Shown: positions 43,485 through 52,506, counted from the stretch's first letter. The stretch is DNA of 64,000 nt from Bradyrhizobium sp. ARR65 (GCF_000472385.1 NZ_AWZU01000008.1:1-64000), one strand, 5' to 3'. Numbers and translations: made by a program. Notes: generated by a model not told the origin, from the letters alone.

Positions 43485-44549
43485 TCAGACGTGGAAGATC
43501 TTCGTATAGTGCGCCCTGATCGCCTCGCCTTCCCTCACCACCGCATCCGGGTCGTCCTTCATGGTCTTGATCTCCTTCAGCGACTTGCGGCCGGGCTTAT
43601 CCTGCGTATCCGGATGAACCGAGCGCAGGCCGCCGACATCGACGATGAGCTGCTGCGCCTCACGGCCGAGGCAGAAAGACTGGAACAGCTTGGCCGCATT
43701 CGGGTTGGGCGAGGATTTGAAGACGGCGTTGGGACCCACGATCAGCGGCGAGCCGTCGGTTGCATAGACCGGCTCGACCGGGCGGCCTCTCTCCTTCAGC
43801 TCGAAGATGTTGTACTCGTTGCCGTCAGCCATCACGGCGCGCTCGCCGAGATCGAGTTTCTTCGGCGGATCGGCAGAGGATTGCACCTGCATGACGTTCT
43901 GCTTGGCAAGCTGCTCGAAATAGCCCCAGCCGAGATCGCGCTGCATCTGGTACGTGGCGGTCATGATGGTGCCGCTATAGCCGGGATGCGCCTTCACGAT
44001 CTTGCCCTTCCATTTGGGATCGAGCAGATCGGCAAAGCTCCTCGGCGCCTCTTCCGCCTTCACCAGCTCGCTGTTGTAGGCGATGATCGAGAGCCAGACA
44101 CGGAAGCTCGCATATTGGCCGTCGACGTCGCGATGCTCGGCCGGAAATCTCGCGACATCCTCGGGGACGTAAGGCAACAGGATGCCGTCCCGCTTCCAGA
44201 CGATAAAATGCGCGGCATCGGATGAATTGACCACGTCAACCGCGTGAATGTTGCTGGAATATTCCTGACCGATGCGCTGAAACACCCGCTCCGCGCCGGT
44301 GCGCTCGACGCGCACCGAAATGCCTGAATATTTTGCCTCGAAGGCCTTGGCGATCTTTTCTGCGACCGGCAGGTCGGTCGATGTATAGTAGACCACCTGG
44401 CCTTCCTTCTTCGCCGCATCGATCAGCGCCGGCGTGACAGCCTGCGGTGGCGGCGCGTTTGCCAACACGCGGGTCGAGAAGGTCGTCCCCAGCAGCGCGG
44501 CACCCGTACACTTGAGCATGTCGCGACGCGAGACCTTAGGGGTCTTCAT
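43485..44549 (-). CDS. Tat-exported extracellular solute-binding protein, Fe(III)/SBP_1 type
   Basis: This 354-residue periplasmic binding protein resembles the ferric-ion / type 1 extracellular solute-binding family. The signal contains SRRDMLKCTGAALLGTTFS (twin-arginine). Motifs include GQVVYYTSTDLPVAEKIAKA, FEAKYSGISVRVERTG, RVWLSIIAYNSEL and FADLLDPKWKGKIVKAHPG. The ligand is not certain, since relatives bind iron, thiamine, phosphonates or polyamines. No permease or ATPase gene is adjacent. It is divergent from the Bug protein gene. A 52-base copy of its tail is found at 42314-42365. Confidence 0.87.
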   Translation of the reverse strand: MKTPKVSRRDMLKCTGAALLGTTFSTRVLANAPPPQAVTPALIDAAKKEGQVVYYTSTDLPVAEKIAKAFEAKYSGISVRVERTGAERVFQRIGQEYSSNIHAVDVVNSSDAAHFIVWKRDGILLPYVPEDVARFPAEHRDVDGQYASFRVWLSIIAYNSELVKAEEAPRSFADLLDPKWKGKIVKAHPGYSGTIMTATYQMQRDLGWGYFEQLAKQNVMQVQSSADPPKKLDLGERAVMADGNEYNIFELKERGRPVEPVYATDGSPLIVGPNAVFKSSPNPNAAKLFQSFCLGREAQQLIVDVGGLRSVHPDTQDKPGRKSLKEIKTMKDDPDAVVREGEAIRAHYTKIFHV

Positions 44550-44695
44550 GGGCGTTTCCCTTCAGCGGTCGGCGATCTCCGCGGCATTACAAATTAGCCT
44601 TTATTCCCGCGCGGTCCAGCCAGTCTACCGTCGACAGCCTGTTTGCATTGCAGCTAGATTGCTGGGTAACGAACAACGATTGTTGGGAGGCCGAA

Positions 44696-45673
44696 ATGAC
44701 GGGCCCGCGGGTTGTGCTGGCGCTGCTCGCATTGCTGTTTGCAGCTCCCGTCATGAGCGCGCCATCCTATGCGGATGATTATCCGAGCCGGCCGGTCAAG
44801 ATCATCGTCCCCTTCGGCCCCGGCGGGCCCGCCGATGTCGCCGCGCGCCTGCTCGGTAATATCCTGCAGCAAAGTCTTGGCCAGGCCTTCGTGGTCGAAA
44901 ACCGCGCCGGCGCCGGCGGCGTGATTGGCACGCAGGAGGCCGCCAAGTCCTCAGCCGACGGCTATACGCTGCTCATGATGTCCAACACCCAGACTGCGAA
45001 TGAATCGCTGCTGCCATTGGTGCAGCGCAAGTATGACCTGATGCGCGATCTCGTGCCGATCGCACCGGTCAATTATTCCGACCTCGTCATCGTCGTGCAT
45101 CCTTCCGTCCCCGCCAGGACGCTGCAGGAATTCATTGCACTTGCGAAATCGCAGCCGGGCAAGCTGAACTACGCCTCCTCGGGCCAGGGCACGCCCTACC
45201 ATATGGCCGGCGAGCTGTTCAAAACCATGGCCGGCATCGACGTCGTGCATGTGCCTTACCGCAACAGCGGCGAGGCGCGCAGCGGCGTGATCGGCGGACA
45301 AGAGCAGATGATGATCGACGCAGTGCCGACGATGGCGCCCAATATTGCGGAGAAGCAGGTGCGCGCGCTCGCAACCACGGGCAAGATACGCTCGAGCGTC
45401 CTGCCCGACGTGCCGATGGCAAGCGAAGCCGGCGTCCCCGGCTATGAGGCGACCATCTGGCTCGGCCTGATGGCGCCAGCCGGCACGCCAAAGCCGATTA
45501 TCGAGAAGCTCAACACCGCGGTTAATGCGATCGTGAAGCGCCCCGACATCGTCAGATTGTGGACCCAGCAGGGCGCCGTTCCGATGTCGATGTCGCCGGA
45601 AGAATTCGATAGATTCCTCCGTGAGGACATTGTGAAGTGGGCTGACGTCGTCAAGAAATTCGAAAAACCGTAA
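44696..45673 (+). CDS. Bug-family (TTT) periplasmic binding protein
   Basis: This is a binding protein of the tripartite tricarboxylate transporter group. ATG at 44696 has GGGAGG upstream and gives a signal peptide (VVLALLALLFAAPVMSAPSY). Family signatures are DDYPSRPVKIIVPFGPGGP, GQAFVVENRAGAGGVIGTQE, AKSQPGKLNYASSGQGTPYH and DVVHVPYRNSG. Bug proteins bind small carboxylates or nicotinate-like molecules. No membrane components of a TTT system are present. The hydroxylase genes follow directly, 13 bases later, so the ligand may be the hydroxylase substrate. Confidence 0.92.
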   Translation: MTGPRVVLALLALLFAAPVMSAPSYADDYPSRPVKIIVPFGPGGPADVAARLLGNILQQSLGQAFVVENRAGAGGVIGTQEAAKSSADGYTLLMMSNTQTANESLLPLVQRKYDLMRDLVPIAPVNYSDLVIVVHPSVPARTLQEFIALAKSQPGKLNYASSGQGTPYHMAGELFKTMAGIDVVHVPYRNSGEARSGVIGGQEQMMIDAVPTMAPNIAEKQVRALATTGKIRSSVLPDVPMASEAGVPGYEATIWLGLMAPAGTPKPIIEKLNTAVNAIVKRPDIVRLWTQQGAVPMSMSPEEFDRFLREDIVKWADVVKKFEKP

Positions 45674-45686
45674 GAGCCGAGGTCCC

Positions 45687-46157
45687 ATGCCGAGCATCCG
45701 CTTTCGCCTCAACGGTACTGCGAGAGAAATCGACGCCGATCCCACTTCTACTCTGCTCGACATCCTGCGCGGACAATTTGGGCTCATTGGCCCACATTTC
45801 GGCTGCGGCTCAGGCGAATGCGGCGCCTGCCGCGTCATCGTCGCCGATCACGCCGTAACCTCATGCGATACGCCGGTGTGGTCGGTCGCGGACAAGGACG
45901 TCACGACGCTGGAGGGATTAGGCAGTCCGGAGCATCCGCATCCCCTGCAGCGCGCCTTCATCGCCGAGCAGGCGATGCAATGCGGGTATTGCGTCTCAGG
46001 CGTGTTGATGAGCGCGGCCGCGCTTCTGATGCAAAAACCGGAACCAACCGAGGCGGAGGTGCGTGCGGCGCTCGACCGCAATCTCTGCCGCTGCGGCGCG
46101 CATAACCGCATGGTCCGAGCGGTGCTGGCCGCCGCGAACGAAATGACCGTTCCATGA
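45687..46157 (+). CDS. 2Fe-2S subunit of molybdo-hydroxylase
   Basis: This is the small electron-transfer subunit of a xanthine oxidase-family hydroxylase, 156 residues. The plant-type cluster is Cys40, Cys45, Cys48 and Cys60 (GCGSGECGACRV). The second cluster is Cys99, Cys102, Cys134 and Cys136 (QCGYCVSG, CRCGAHN). The stop overlaps the start of the large subunit (ATGA at 46154-46157). Relatives include the IorA and NicA-type subunits that pair with a large molybdopterin subunit without a FAD subunit. Confidence 0.93.
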   Translation: MPSIRFRLNGTAREIDADPTSTLLDILRGQFGLIGPHFGCGSGECGACRVIVADHAVTSCDTPVWSVADKDVTTLEGLGSPEHPHPLQRAFIAEQAMQCGYCVSGVLMSAAALLMQKPEPTEAEVRAALDRNLCRCGAHNRMVRAVLAAANEMTVP

Positions 46158-48283
46158 CTGGAGCGCCCTCTCCTCCGATCCTGCCGGTCAGCCTCGCCGC
46201 GAACCCAAAGCTGTCGTCCTGGGTCAGGTTCGCCCCCGACGGACAGGTGATGGTCTCCTCCGGTAAGGTCGAGATCGGGCAAGGCATCGTCACGGCGTTG
46301 GCGCAGATCGCCGCCGACGAACTCGATGTCGATATCGGCCGCGTCCGGATGATCCGCGCGACCACGTCAACGAGTCCGAACGAGGGCGTCACCTCGGGCA
46401 GTCTGTCGATCCAACAATCGGGGCGCGCGCTACGGCTCGCCTGCGCCGAAATCAGGCAGATCTTCTTGGTCGCTGCGGCGGACCGTCTCGGAGTGGATGA
46501 AGATGCGCTCGCGATCGAGGACGGCACGATCTCCGGGCCTGGAAATGTCACGACCAGTTATTGGGAGCTCGCCGGCGACATCTCGCTCGATCGGGATGCG
46601 GCGGGTGGCTTGCCGAAACCGGCTGTCCGGCGTGCGCTAGCCGGTCGCTCGGTGCAGCGGCTTGATATTCCGGACAAGGTGTTTGCGCAGCCCCGGTTCA
46701 TCCAGGATCTTGCTCTGCCTGGCCTTGTCCATGGCCGGGTGCTGCGGCCGGAAAGACCGGGCGCCAAACTTACCAGACTGGACGAAAACGCCGCACGTGC
46801 CGTTACCGGCGTAATCGCGATCTGCCGCGACGGCAGTTTTGTCGGCGTGGTCGGTGAAACCGAGCGCGCTGCCGAAGCGGCTCTGGCCCTGTTGCGCAAG
46901 GCTGCGGCATGGTCGGGAGGCGAGGCTCTGCCCGATGAGGACGATCTGGCGAATTTTTTGAAGGCGCAGCCGGTGGAGTCGACCATCGTCGACCACAAGA
47001 CTGCCTCCGCGCCGGGACGCAAAGCACGCACGATCCGTGCCCGATATACTCGCCCCTATATTGCGCACGCCTCGATCGCGCCGTCCTGTGCGATCGCGCA
47101 ATGGACCGCCGACCGCGTGCGGGTCTGGACGCACAGCCAAGGGGTCTATCTCTTGCGCGCCGATCTCGCGCTGGTGCTGAAACTGCCTGCCGAGAACATC
47201 ACGGTGGAGCATCTCGAAGGCGCCGGCTGTTACGGTCATAACGGCGCCGACGATGTCGCGCTCGATGCGGTGCTGCTTGCGAAGATCGCTGGCGGCAAGC
47301 CGGTGCGCGTGCAATGGTCGCGCGCGGACGAGATGACGCATGCGCCGTTCGGAGCGGCGATGGCGATCGAGCTCGAGGCCGATCTTGACGCGCAAGGCGA
47401 AGTCGTGAACTGGCGTCATGCGATCTGGAGCAACGGGCATGCGGCGCGGCCGGGGCGCGCGTCGCAACCGGCGCTGCTGGCTGCGACCGAGCTCGCCCAC
47501 CCCTTCCCACGCATGGTCTCCACCAATCCCCCCCAGGTCAATGGCGGCGGGGGCGATCGCAACTCGGTGCCGCTTTACGATTTCCCGTCCTGGATCATCG
47601 AGAGCCATCGCCTGCTGACCATGCCTGTCCGCACCTCGGCACTACGCACGTTGGGTGCGCACGGCAATGTGTTCGCGATCGAGTCGTTTATCAACGAAAT
47701 CGCCGCGGAGCGCGGCGAAGACCCCCTCGCCTTCCGGCTCCGGCATCTGAGGGACGAGCGCGCAAGAGCCGTGATCCGCTCCGTTGCCCGCCGCGCCACC
47801 TGGAAGCCCGCACCTCAGGCTGGAATCGGCCACGGCATCGGCTTTGCGCGCTACAAGAACACCGGTGCTTATTGCGCCGTGATCGCCGAGATCGAGGGTG
47901 AGCAAGACATTCGCGTGAAGAAGCTGACCGTCGCTGTCGATGTGGGCGAAGCCATCAATCCGGACGGCGTCATCAACCAGATCGAGGGCGGAGCGATCCA
48001 GGCGACGAGCTGGACGCTGAGAGAGCGCGTCCGCTTCGAGGCGACACGCATTACCAGCACCAGTTGGGCGGATTATCCCATCCTGCGCTTTTCTGAAGTG
48101 CCGGCCGTGGACGTCGAAGTCATCCAGCGGCCGGAGATGGATCCCGTCGGCGCTGGCGAGGCCGCGCACGGGCCGGTAACGGCCGCGATTGCCAATGCTG
48201 TGTTCGATTGTCTCGGCGTGCGGGTGCGCCAGCTTCCGATTACCCGGGACGGTTTGATCAAGGCTATGGATCTTTCCTCATGA
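46154..48283 (+). CDS. molybdopterin-binding large subunit of hydroxylase
   Basis: This 709-residue subunit of a xanthine oxidase-family enzyme is closest in layout to isoquinoline 1-oxidoreductase beta and nicotinate dehydrogenase NicB-type proteins. Visible family stretches are KVEIGQGIVTALAQIAADEL, AHASIAPSCAIAQWTADRVR, HLEGAGCYGHNGADDVALDA, VRTSALRTLGAHGNVFAIES and GEAAHGPVTAAIANAVFDCL (active-site Glu region near GAGEAAHGP). It should hydroxylate an N-heterocycle or aldehyde in the cytoplasm, or the periplasm if translocated. No c-type cytochrome domain is fused. The substrate is inferred only broadly. Confidence 0.9.
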   Translation: MTGAPSPPILPVSLAANPKLSSWVRFAPDGQVMVSSGKVEIGQGIVTALAQIAADELDVDIGRVRMIRATTSTSPNEGVTSGSLSIQQSGRALRLACAEIRQIFLVAAADRLGVDEDALAIEDGTISGPGNVTTSYWELAGDISLDRDAAGGLPKPAVRRALAGRSVQRLDIPDKVFAQPRFIQDLALPGLVHGRVLRPERPGAKLTRLDENAARAVTGVIAICRDGSFVGVVGETERAAEAALALLRKAAAWSGGEALPDEDDLANFLKAQPVESTIVDHKTASAPGRKARTIRARYTRPYIAHASIAPSCAIAQWTADRVRVWTHSQGVYLLRADLALVLKLPAENITVEHLEGAGCYGHNGADDVALDAVLLAKIAGGKPVRVQWSRADEMTHAPFGAAMAIELEADLDAQGEVVNWRHAIWSNGHAARPGRASQPALLAATELAHPFPRMVSTNPPQVNGGGGDRNSVPLYDFPSWIIESHRLLTMPVRTSALRTLGAHGNVFAIESFINEIAAERGEDPLAFRLRHLRDERARAVIRSVARRATWKPAPQAGIGHGIGFARYKNTGAYCAVIAEIEGEQDIRVKKLTVAVDVGEAINPDGVINQIEGGAIQATSWTLRERVRFEATRITSTSWADYPILRFSEVPAVDVEVIQRPEMDPVGAGEAAHGPVTAAIANAVFDCLGVRVRQLPITRDGLIKAMDLSS

Positions 48284-48978
48284 GCAGTCTGAAGATTTTG
48301 AGCGGCGGTGCGGCACAGGGCCTGGTCGCGAGCCTCGGCTCCGAATTCAAAGCACGAACTGGCCTCGATATCGCCGGCGAGTTCGGCGCCGTCGGCAGCA
48401 TGGCCGACAAGTTGCGCAATGGCACGCCAACCGATCTCGTCATTCTCACCGCAGCGCTTGTGGCGAGCTTGGCGGAGGACAAGCTGCTGGTGGCCTCTTC
48501 CATTGCGGATATCGGCAAGGTCGAGACGACGCTCGCGGTGCGCAACGGTGATCCAAAAGTGTCGATCAGCAACGCCTCTGATCTGCGCGCGGCGTTCCTG
48601 GCAGCGGATGCGATCTTCGTGCCCGACACCGAGGCCTCGACGGCTGGAATTCACGTCGCCAAGCTGCTGCAGCAACTCGACATCGCGGATGCCGTGGTGG
48701 CCAGGCTGCAGGTCTATCCTAATGGCGCAACTGCGATGCGGCATCTTGCGGCGTCCGAGGCCGCAAGACCGATCGGCTGCACGCAGTCAACGGAGATTAT
48801 CAGCACGCCGGGCGTTGCGCTCTCAGGCTCACTGCCACCGGGTTGCGATCTCGCCACGACCTATACGGCGGCCATCGCGAAGCAGGCCGACAATCCGGCG
48901 CAAGCAGCGATGCTGATCGAGCTATTGACCAGTCGCGATCAACAGACACGGAGAGACCGTGCGGGCTTTTTGAGCTAG
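48280..48978 (+). CDS. ModA-like molybdate-type binding protein without signal peptide
   Basis: This 232-residue protein resembles the molybdate/substrate-binding ModA superfamily (KILSGGAAQGLVASLGSEF, GSMADKLRNGTPTDLVILTA and FVPDTEASTAGIHVAKLLQQ). It has no signal peptide, since it begins MSSLKILSGG directly at the domain. Its start overlaps the hydroxylase stop by four bases. A cytoplasmic ModA-like protein behind a molybdo-enzyme may help metal or cofactor handling, or may be an unexported relic. No ModBC genes are present. Confidence 0.85.
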   Translation: MSSLKILSGGAAQGLVASLGSEFKARTGLDIAGEFGAVGSMADKLRNGTPTDLVILTAALVASLAEDKLLVASSIADIGKVETTLAVRNGDPKVSISNASDLRAAFLAADAIFVPDTEASTAGIHVAKLLQQLDIADAVVARLQVYPNGATAMRHLAASEAARPIGCTQSTEIISTPGVALSGSLPPGCDLATTYTAAIAKQADNPAQAAMLIELLTSRDQQTRRDRAGFLS

Positions 48979-48995
48979 TCTAGGGCATGGCCTCA

Positions 48996-49188
48996 CTACG
49001 CTAGCTCTACCGGATAGTTCTTTCCCTCGATGAGACCTCGATTGCGCAACCCTTCCCGAAGGCCGCGATCACTTTTTTGGAGGTGGTTCGACGCGCAGGA
49101 ATCCACCGCGCTTAAGCGTGCCTGCCTGAGGCCTATAGTGACTGCACGACCACGCTGCCAAGAGAATGGTGAACTCACGTCGTCTCAT
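48996..49188 (-). pseudogene. ABC_sub_bind-type binding-protein remnant
   Basis: The minus strand begins MRRREFTILLAAW at 49188, a typical start of the ABC_sub_bind (PF04392) binding proteins of Bradyrhizobium. In another frame it ends GLREGLRNRGLIEGKNYPVE and a stop. The middle and the whole C-terminal domain are missing, with at least one frameshift. The piece is all that remains of a gene of roughly 1 kb. Confidence 0.65.
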
Positions 49189-49282
49189 CTTCGAGATTTC
49201 CAACCGAGAGTCCGTGCGATAGGAGCGCCACGTGAAGCATCGTGAACCACCTCAAGATTTTGCTGGCTTACCTCATTCGACC

Positions 49283-50305
49283 CTACGGCACTTGAGAAGC
49301 GAGATAGGCGGCGAGCGACACGCGGTCCTCCTCGTCCAAATTAGCGATGACCCCGGCCATCAGGGCGCTCCAGGGCCCTGCGCGCGCGCCATGTTTGAAA
49401 TCGTAAAGTTGCCGAGCGATGTAGCTTGGGGAGCGGCCGGCGATGCCCGGTATGGGGCCAAGGCCCCTGAGATCGTGACCGTGGCATATTCCGCACTGGA
49501 CAGTCTTGCCGGCACCACCCGTCGTGACCAGCGCCTCTCCTCTTGCAACGCTGCCGACTGGAACGTACGCCGTAAATTCGGCGCGACTATCATATGCCTC
49601 GAACTGGTCGAGATCATCGGGCACCTCGACGATACGTCCGCGGATCGGCTCCCGCCCTTCGCCTTTCGAAGCAGCATAAATCAGCCACGCCACGTAGGTT
49701 TTGGGCACAGTGTCAGTCTCGATCACCTTGATGCGTTTTTTGAGCTTCAAGGAGGAGAAATATTGCGCCGCTTGCGCCACCTCGGCATCGGTTACGGCAC
49801 GGGAAACCGAAAGCATTAACGCCACCGGGATCCGCTGGGGAACCGAGCTCTTTCGCGCTCCATCCCTGAAGTCGGCCACCTGCTGCGCGATGTAAGCCGC
49901 AGGAAGCCCGGCGAGGCTCGAGTTTTCGGGGCCGCCGGATCCATCCACGCGATGGCAGTGACCACACGCCAGTACATCGGGCTTCCTGCCAAATGCGACG
50001 ATGTCCGGCATCGGGGGATGATCGTCAGGATGCCAGTCCTTGGCGAAGAAACGATCCCGCAATTGAGTTGTCGTGAAAGCAGCCGAACTGTCCGGCACAT
50101 GATGGACCTTGCCGTCGTCTGGCGGAAGCTTGAAATCCGGAGGAGTGATCGGATACGCCCAGGCCGGCTTATCGGCGCTGTCGGCGGACAATGTAGCTTG
50201 CGATGGGAGCGCAAATGAAAGCGCGGTGGCCAAAGCCAGGCTCATTGTCATCCGCTTGGCGACGGATCTCCCGACCGTCAGAGCATTCACGACCTTTCGG
50301 TGCAT
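49283..50305 (-). CDS. di-heme c-type cytochrome
   Basis: This periplasmic electron carrier has 340 residues, a signal peptide (MSLALATALSFALPSQA) and two heme-binding motifs: CGHCH (114-118) and CGICH (271-275). Each lies in a class I-like domain, as in cytochrome c4-type proteins, and the axial Met candidates are in MLSVS and ALMAGVI. Relatives accompany molybdo-hydroxylases or alcohol dehydrogenases. It faces the hydroxylase operon from the opposite strand, so a partnership is possible but not shown. GGAGGAG stands just upstream of the ATG. Confidence 0.9.
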   Translation of the reverse strand: MHRKVVNALTVGRSVAKRMTMSLALATALSFALPSQATLSADSADKPAWAYPITPPDFKLPPDDGKVHHVPDSSAAFTTTQLRDRFFAKDWHPDDHPPMPDIVAFGRKPDVLACGHCHRVDGSGGPENSSLAGLPAAYIAQQVADFRDGARKSSVPQRIPVALMLSVSRAVTDAEVAQAAQYFSSLKLKKRIKVIETDTVPKTYVAWLIYAASKGEGREPIRGRIVEVPDDLDQFEAYDSRAEFTAYVPVGSVARGEALVTTGGAGKTVQCGICHGHDLRGLGPIPGIAGRSPSYIARQLYDFKHGARAGPWSALMAGVIANLDEEDRVSLAAYLASQVP

Positions 50306-50565
50306 GCACTCTCCTCCGTGGTCCGAGCGATATCGACTGCTTTGAAACGATATTTCTGATCCGCGGAGAACTCGACCCGAGTATCACGGTTTGCGACGTT
50401 CCGAGCGCCTTCGCTGGTTCGCGCAAGACTCCATCAAAGCGTTCGTGGAACAGCAATTCCGGTGGATTACCGTCAGCAACGTTGACAAGTCGGAGAGCAA
50501 GATCGGCAAACCGCGGCTATGATTCTTGCGTGATTCTGCGGGGGAATTATTGAGGCGCCGGATCG
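50306..50565. other. non-coding stretch
   Basis: This is the upstream region of the cytochrome gene. I see nothing else that I can support before the transposase remnant. Confidence 0.35.
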
Positions 50566-50858
50566 AGGGCAACGGACGCTATTGCCCGAATGCCTCGATG
50601 ATTTCATTGACGAGAGCAACGCTGTTCGCGTGATCGATGCGTTTGTCGATGTGCTCGATCTGGCTGACATCAGCTTCGAAGGGTTGAGCTGGCAACTGGT
50701 CGGCCCTCGCATTATCTCTCGCTTCTGCTGAAGCTTTACATCTACGGTTATCCAGTCGAGCCGGCGGCTCGAGCGAGAGGCCGGGCGCAATGTCGAGGTC
50801 ACTTAGCTGCTGGGTCGGCTCGCTCCCGATCACAAGACGATTGCAGACTTCCGAAGGA
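50566..50858 (+). pseudogene. IS1182-type transposase N-terminal remnant
   Basis: The frame reads LLPECLDDFIDESNAVRVID and AFVDVLDLADISFEG, then another frame gives LLKLYIYGY, and a further one ends near DHKTIADFR. These are consecutive N-terminal parts of an IS1182-type transposase, related to the remnant at 14766. The piece ends at about 50858, directly at the start of the recombinase homology. Several frameshifts are present. Confidence 0.7.
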
Positions 50859-51441
50859 TATCTGCGTGTTTCCACCGGCTGCCAGACCACCGATAAGCAG
50901 CGGCGCGAGCTGGAAGGCCGTTGCAGCGCGCTCCAGGTGGCAGATTGTCCGCTTCTATGAGGACGCGGGCATCATCGGCGCTAAGGGACGGGGCAAACGC
51001 CATGGTTTCGACCGCCTGCTGAAGGACGCCACGGCGCGCAAGGTCAACGTGATTGCCGCCTGGTCGGTCGACCGCCTTGGCCACAGCCTGCAAGACCTCG
51101 TCGACTTCCTCACCGAGCTCCAGGCCCTCGGCTGCGATCTCTACTTTTATCAGCAGGCGCTTGATACGAGCACGCCATCCGGCCAGGGTATGTTTCAGAT
51201 GTGCGGCGTGTTCGCCGAGTTTGAACGCGGCATGATCCGAGAGCGCGTCAACGCTGGCCTTCGGGCCAAAGCACGCGGCTCCAGGCTCGGCCGCCGTCCG
51301 GTCAAGCTGGCGGTGGAAGCGCACATACGCGAACTCCATGACGAGGGCATAGGCATACTCAAGATCGGCAAGACGCTCAGAGTCGGTACATCCGTCGTGC
51401 AGCGCGTGCTCGAGGCTGAGGCGAAGCGGCAGGCCGCGTAG
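50859..51441 (+). pseudogene. resolvase-type serine recombinase, frameshifted start
   Basis: The catalytic N-terminus YLRVST (with the nucleophilic Ser) and KQRRELE are in one frame. The rest, from AVAARSRWQIVRFYEDAGI onward, is in another. The intact part covers FDRLLKDATARKVNVIAAW, SVDRLGHSLQDLVDFLTEL, MFQMCGVFAEFERGMIRERV and a C-terminal helix-turn-helix. A frameshift near 50930 therefore removes the active Ser from the main frame. The 5' end joins the IS1182-type remnant with no start codon in the correct frame. It was probably a plasmid- or transposon-type resolvase. Confidence 0.75.
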
Positions 51442-51460
51442 GCAAGCGTTGTTGGGGCTC

Positions 51461-51649
51461 TTATTCTTTATTCTTCTCTTTGGATTGCTCCTCTATCGCT
51501 CGCTCCAGCTCGCCTGCAAGAAGCGTGTAGTGAGCTACCAGGCGCGCAAAGATGTCCCGCTTTATCCTGCTCTTTGCCTCCCGCCGGAGGCGCTGGCATT
51601 CGGTGATCTGCACGTGCAAAATTTCCAACTGCGCCTGCATGTCTTTCAT
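51461..51649 (-). CDS. small helical hypothetical protein
   Basis: This 62-residue charged helical protein reads MKDMQAQLEILHVQITECQR and ARLVAHYTLLAGELERAIEE. The layout resembles many short two-helix hypothetical proteins that I associate with Bradyrhizobium. No ribosome site is obvious. The function is unknown. Confidence 0.5.
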   Translation of the reverse strand: MKDMQAQLEILHVQITECQRLRREAKSRIKRDIFARLVAHYTLLAGELERAIEEQSKEKNKE

Positions 51650-52075
51650 AATTGGTATGGAATATCAGCCCAACTGAACGGGGCCTGAACGCCCCTGGAT
51701 TTCAAGCTCGCGCTGCGCCGGCGACAGCGCGAACAGGGCGCGGCGTCGGCCTACAGGCGTCGGTGGCTGAGAGACCGATCGCGCTGCCGGCTGCATAAAT
51801 AAAGGAGCGCGCGATTTCAGATCAGCGCAATCGGGCCTTGCGTCCAAGGAACTGCAGACGCCGCTAAGGCTGCCTCGGTTTGTTCACCGCTTTCAGTTGA
51901 CTAGTGATCTACAGTCGAGATCATCGAGGGCAAGCATGAAGAGCATTCCACGGCAGGGACATTGTCCACCAAGAGTGATCCCGCCGGTGTTCTCGCGCCC
52001 ACAAAGAAGTTCAATTCGCGGCGTCCATTATCGTAGCTTATAGCCGCTCGTCTGATTGGTGGGCATACTTGCCGA
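51650..52075. other. non-coding stretch
   Basis: No gene is supportable. Short open frames exist on both strands but none has family features or a ribosome site. Confidence 0.35.
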
Positions 52076-52240
52076 ATGCACATCCAGATCCCGTCGGACG
52101 AAACCTTTGCCGCGCGTCCCCGCTGTGATGACTGCGAGCTTCCTGCGACCTTTAGAACGACTGTTCAGGACCTTCGGCTTTCGCGACAAGTCCGGATTTA
52201 TCAATGTCCCAACTGCGCCAAGGTCCTTTGGAGCGACTGA
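52076..52240 (+). CDS. 54-residue zinc-ribbon protein
   Basis: This small gene encodes HIQIPSDETFAARPRCDDCE, a linker of about 25 residues, and YQCPNCAKVLWSD then a stop. The CxxC...CxxC pair forms a zinc ribbon. Its size and shape resemble small zinc-ribbon proteins. The function is unknown. Codon use matches the local coding style, so I consider it real. Confidence 0.55.
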   Translation: MHIQIPSDETFAARPRCDDCELPATFRTTVQDLRLSRQVRIYQCPNCAKVLWSD

Positions 52241-52332
52241 ATAAGGCCGCCCGCTAAGGGAAGACGCGGTCGGCCTATGTTGTCCGCCGAAGCGGCTGCG
52301 GCGAGGCTGCAACGTCGGATGATGATGATCCG

Positions 52333-52506
52333 GTGGACGAACGCGCCGTCGCTCTGCGCGCCAATGCGGCGCACTGCATGAGCGTCGCCCGGCTCATGGG
52401 AAAAGAAGAGCGCGCCAGATTGATCCAGACGGCAAATGATTGGCTTGAGCGTGCGTCAAAGCTAGAGCAACAAGAAAACGGCGGGGGGAAGAGTCAACGC
52501 AAGTGA
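52333..52506 (+). CDS. 57-residue three-helix hypothetical protein
   Basis: GTG at 52333 begins VDERAVALRANAAHCMSVAR, then LMGKEERARLIQTANDWLER and ASKLEQQ. The pattern (short helix, RxxLxxxAxxWxxRA helix) matches the protein at 56452-56640 in the same window. Both belong to a type of very short Bradyrhizobium protein of unknown role. An internal ATG at residue 16 is a less likely start. Confidence 0.5.
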   Translation: MDERAVALRANAAHCMSVARLMGKEERARLIQTANDWLERASKLEQQENGGGKSQRK

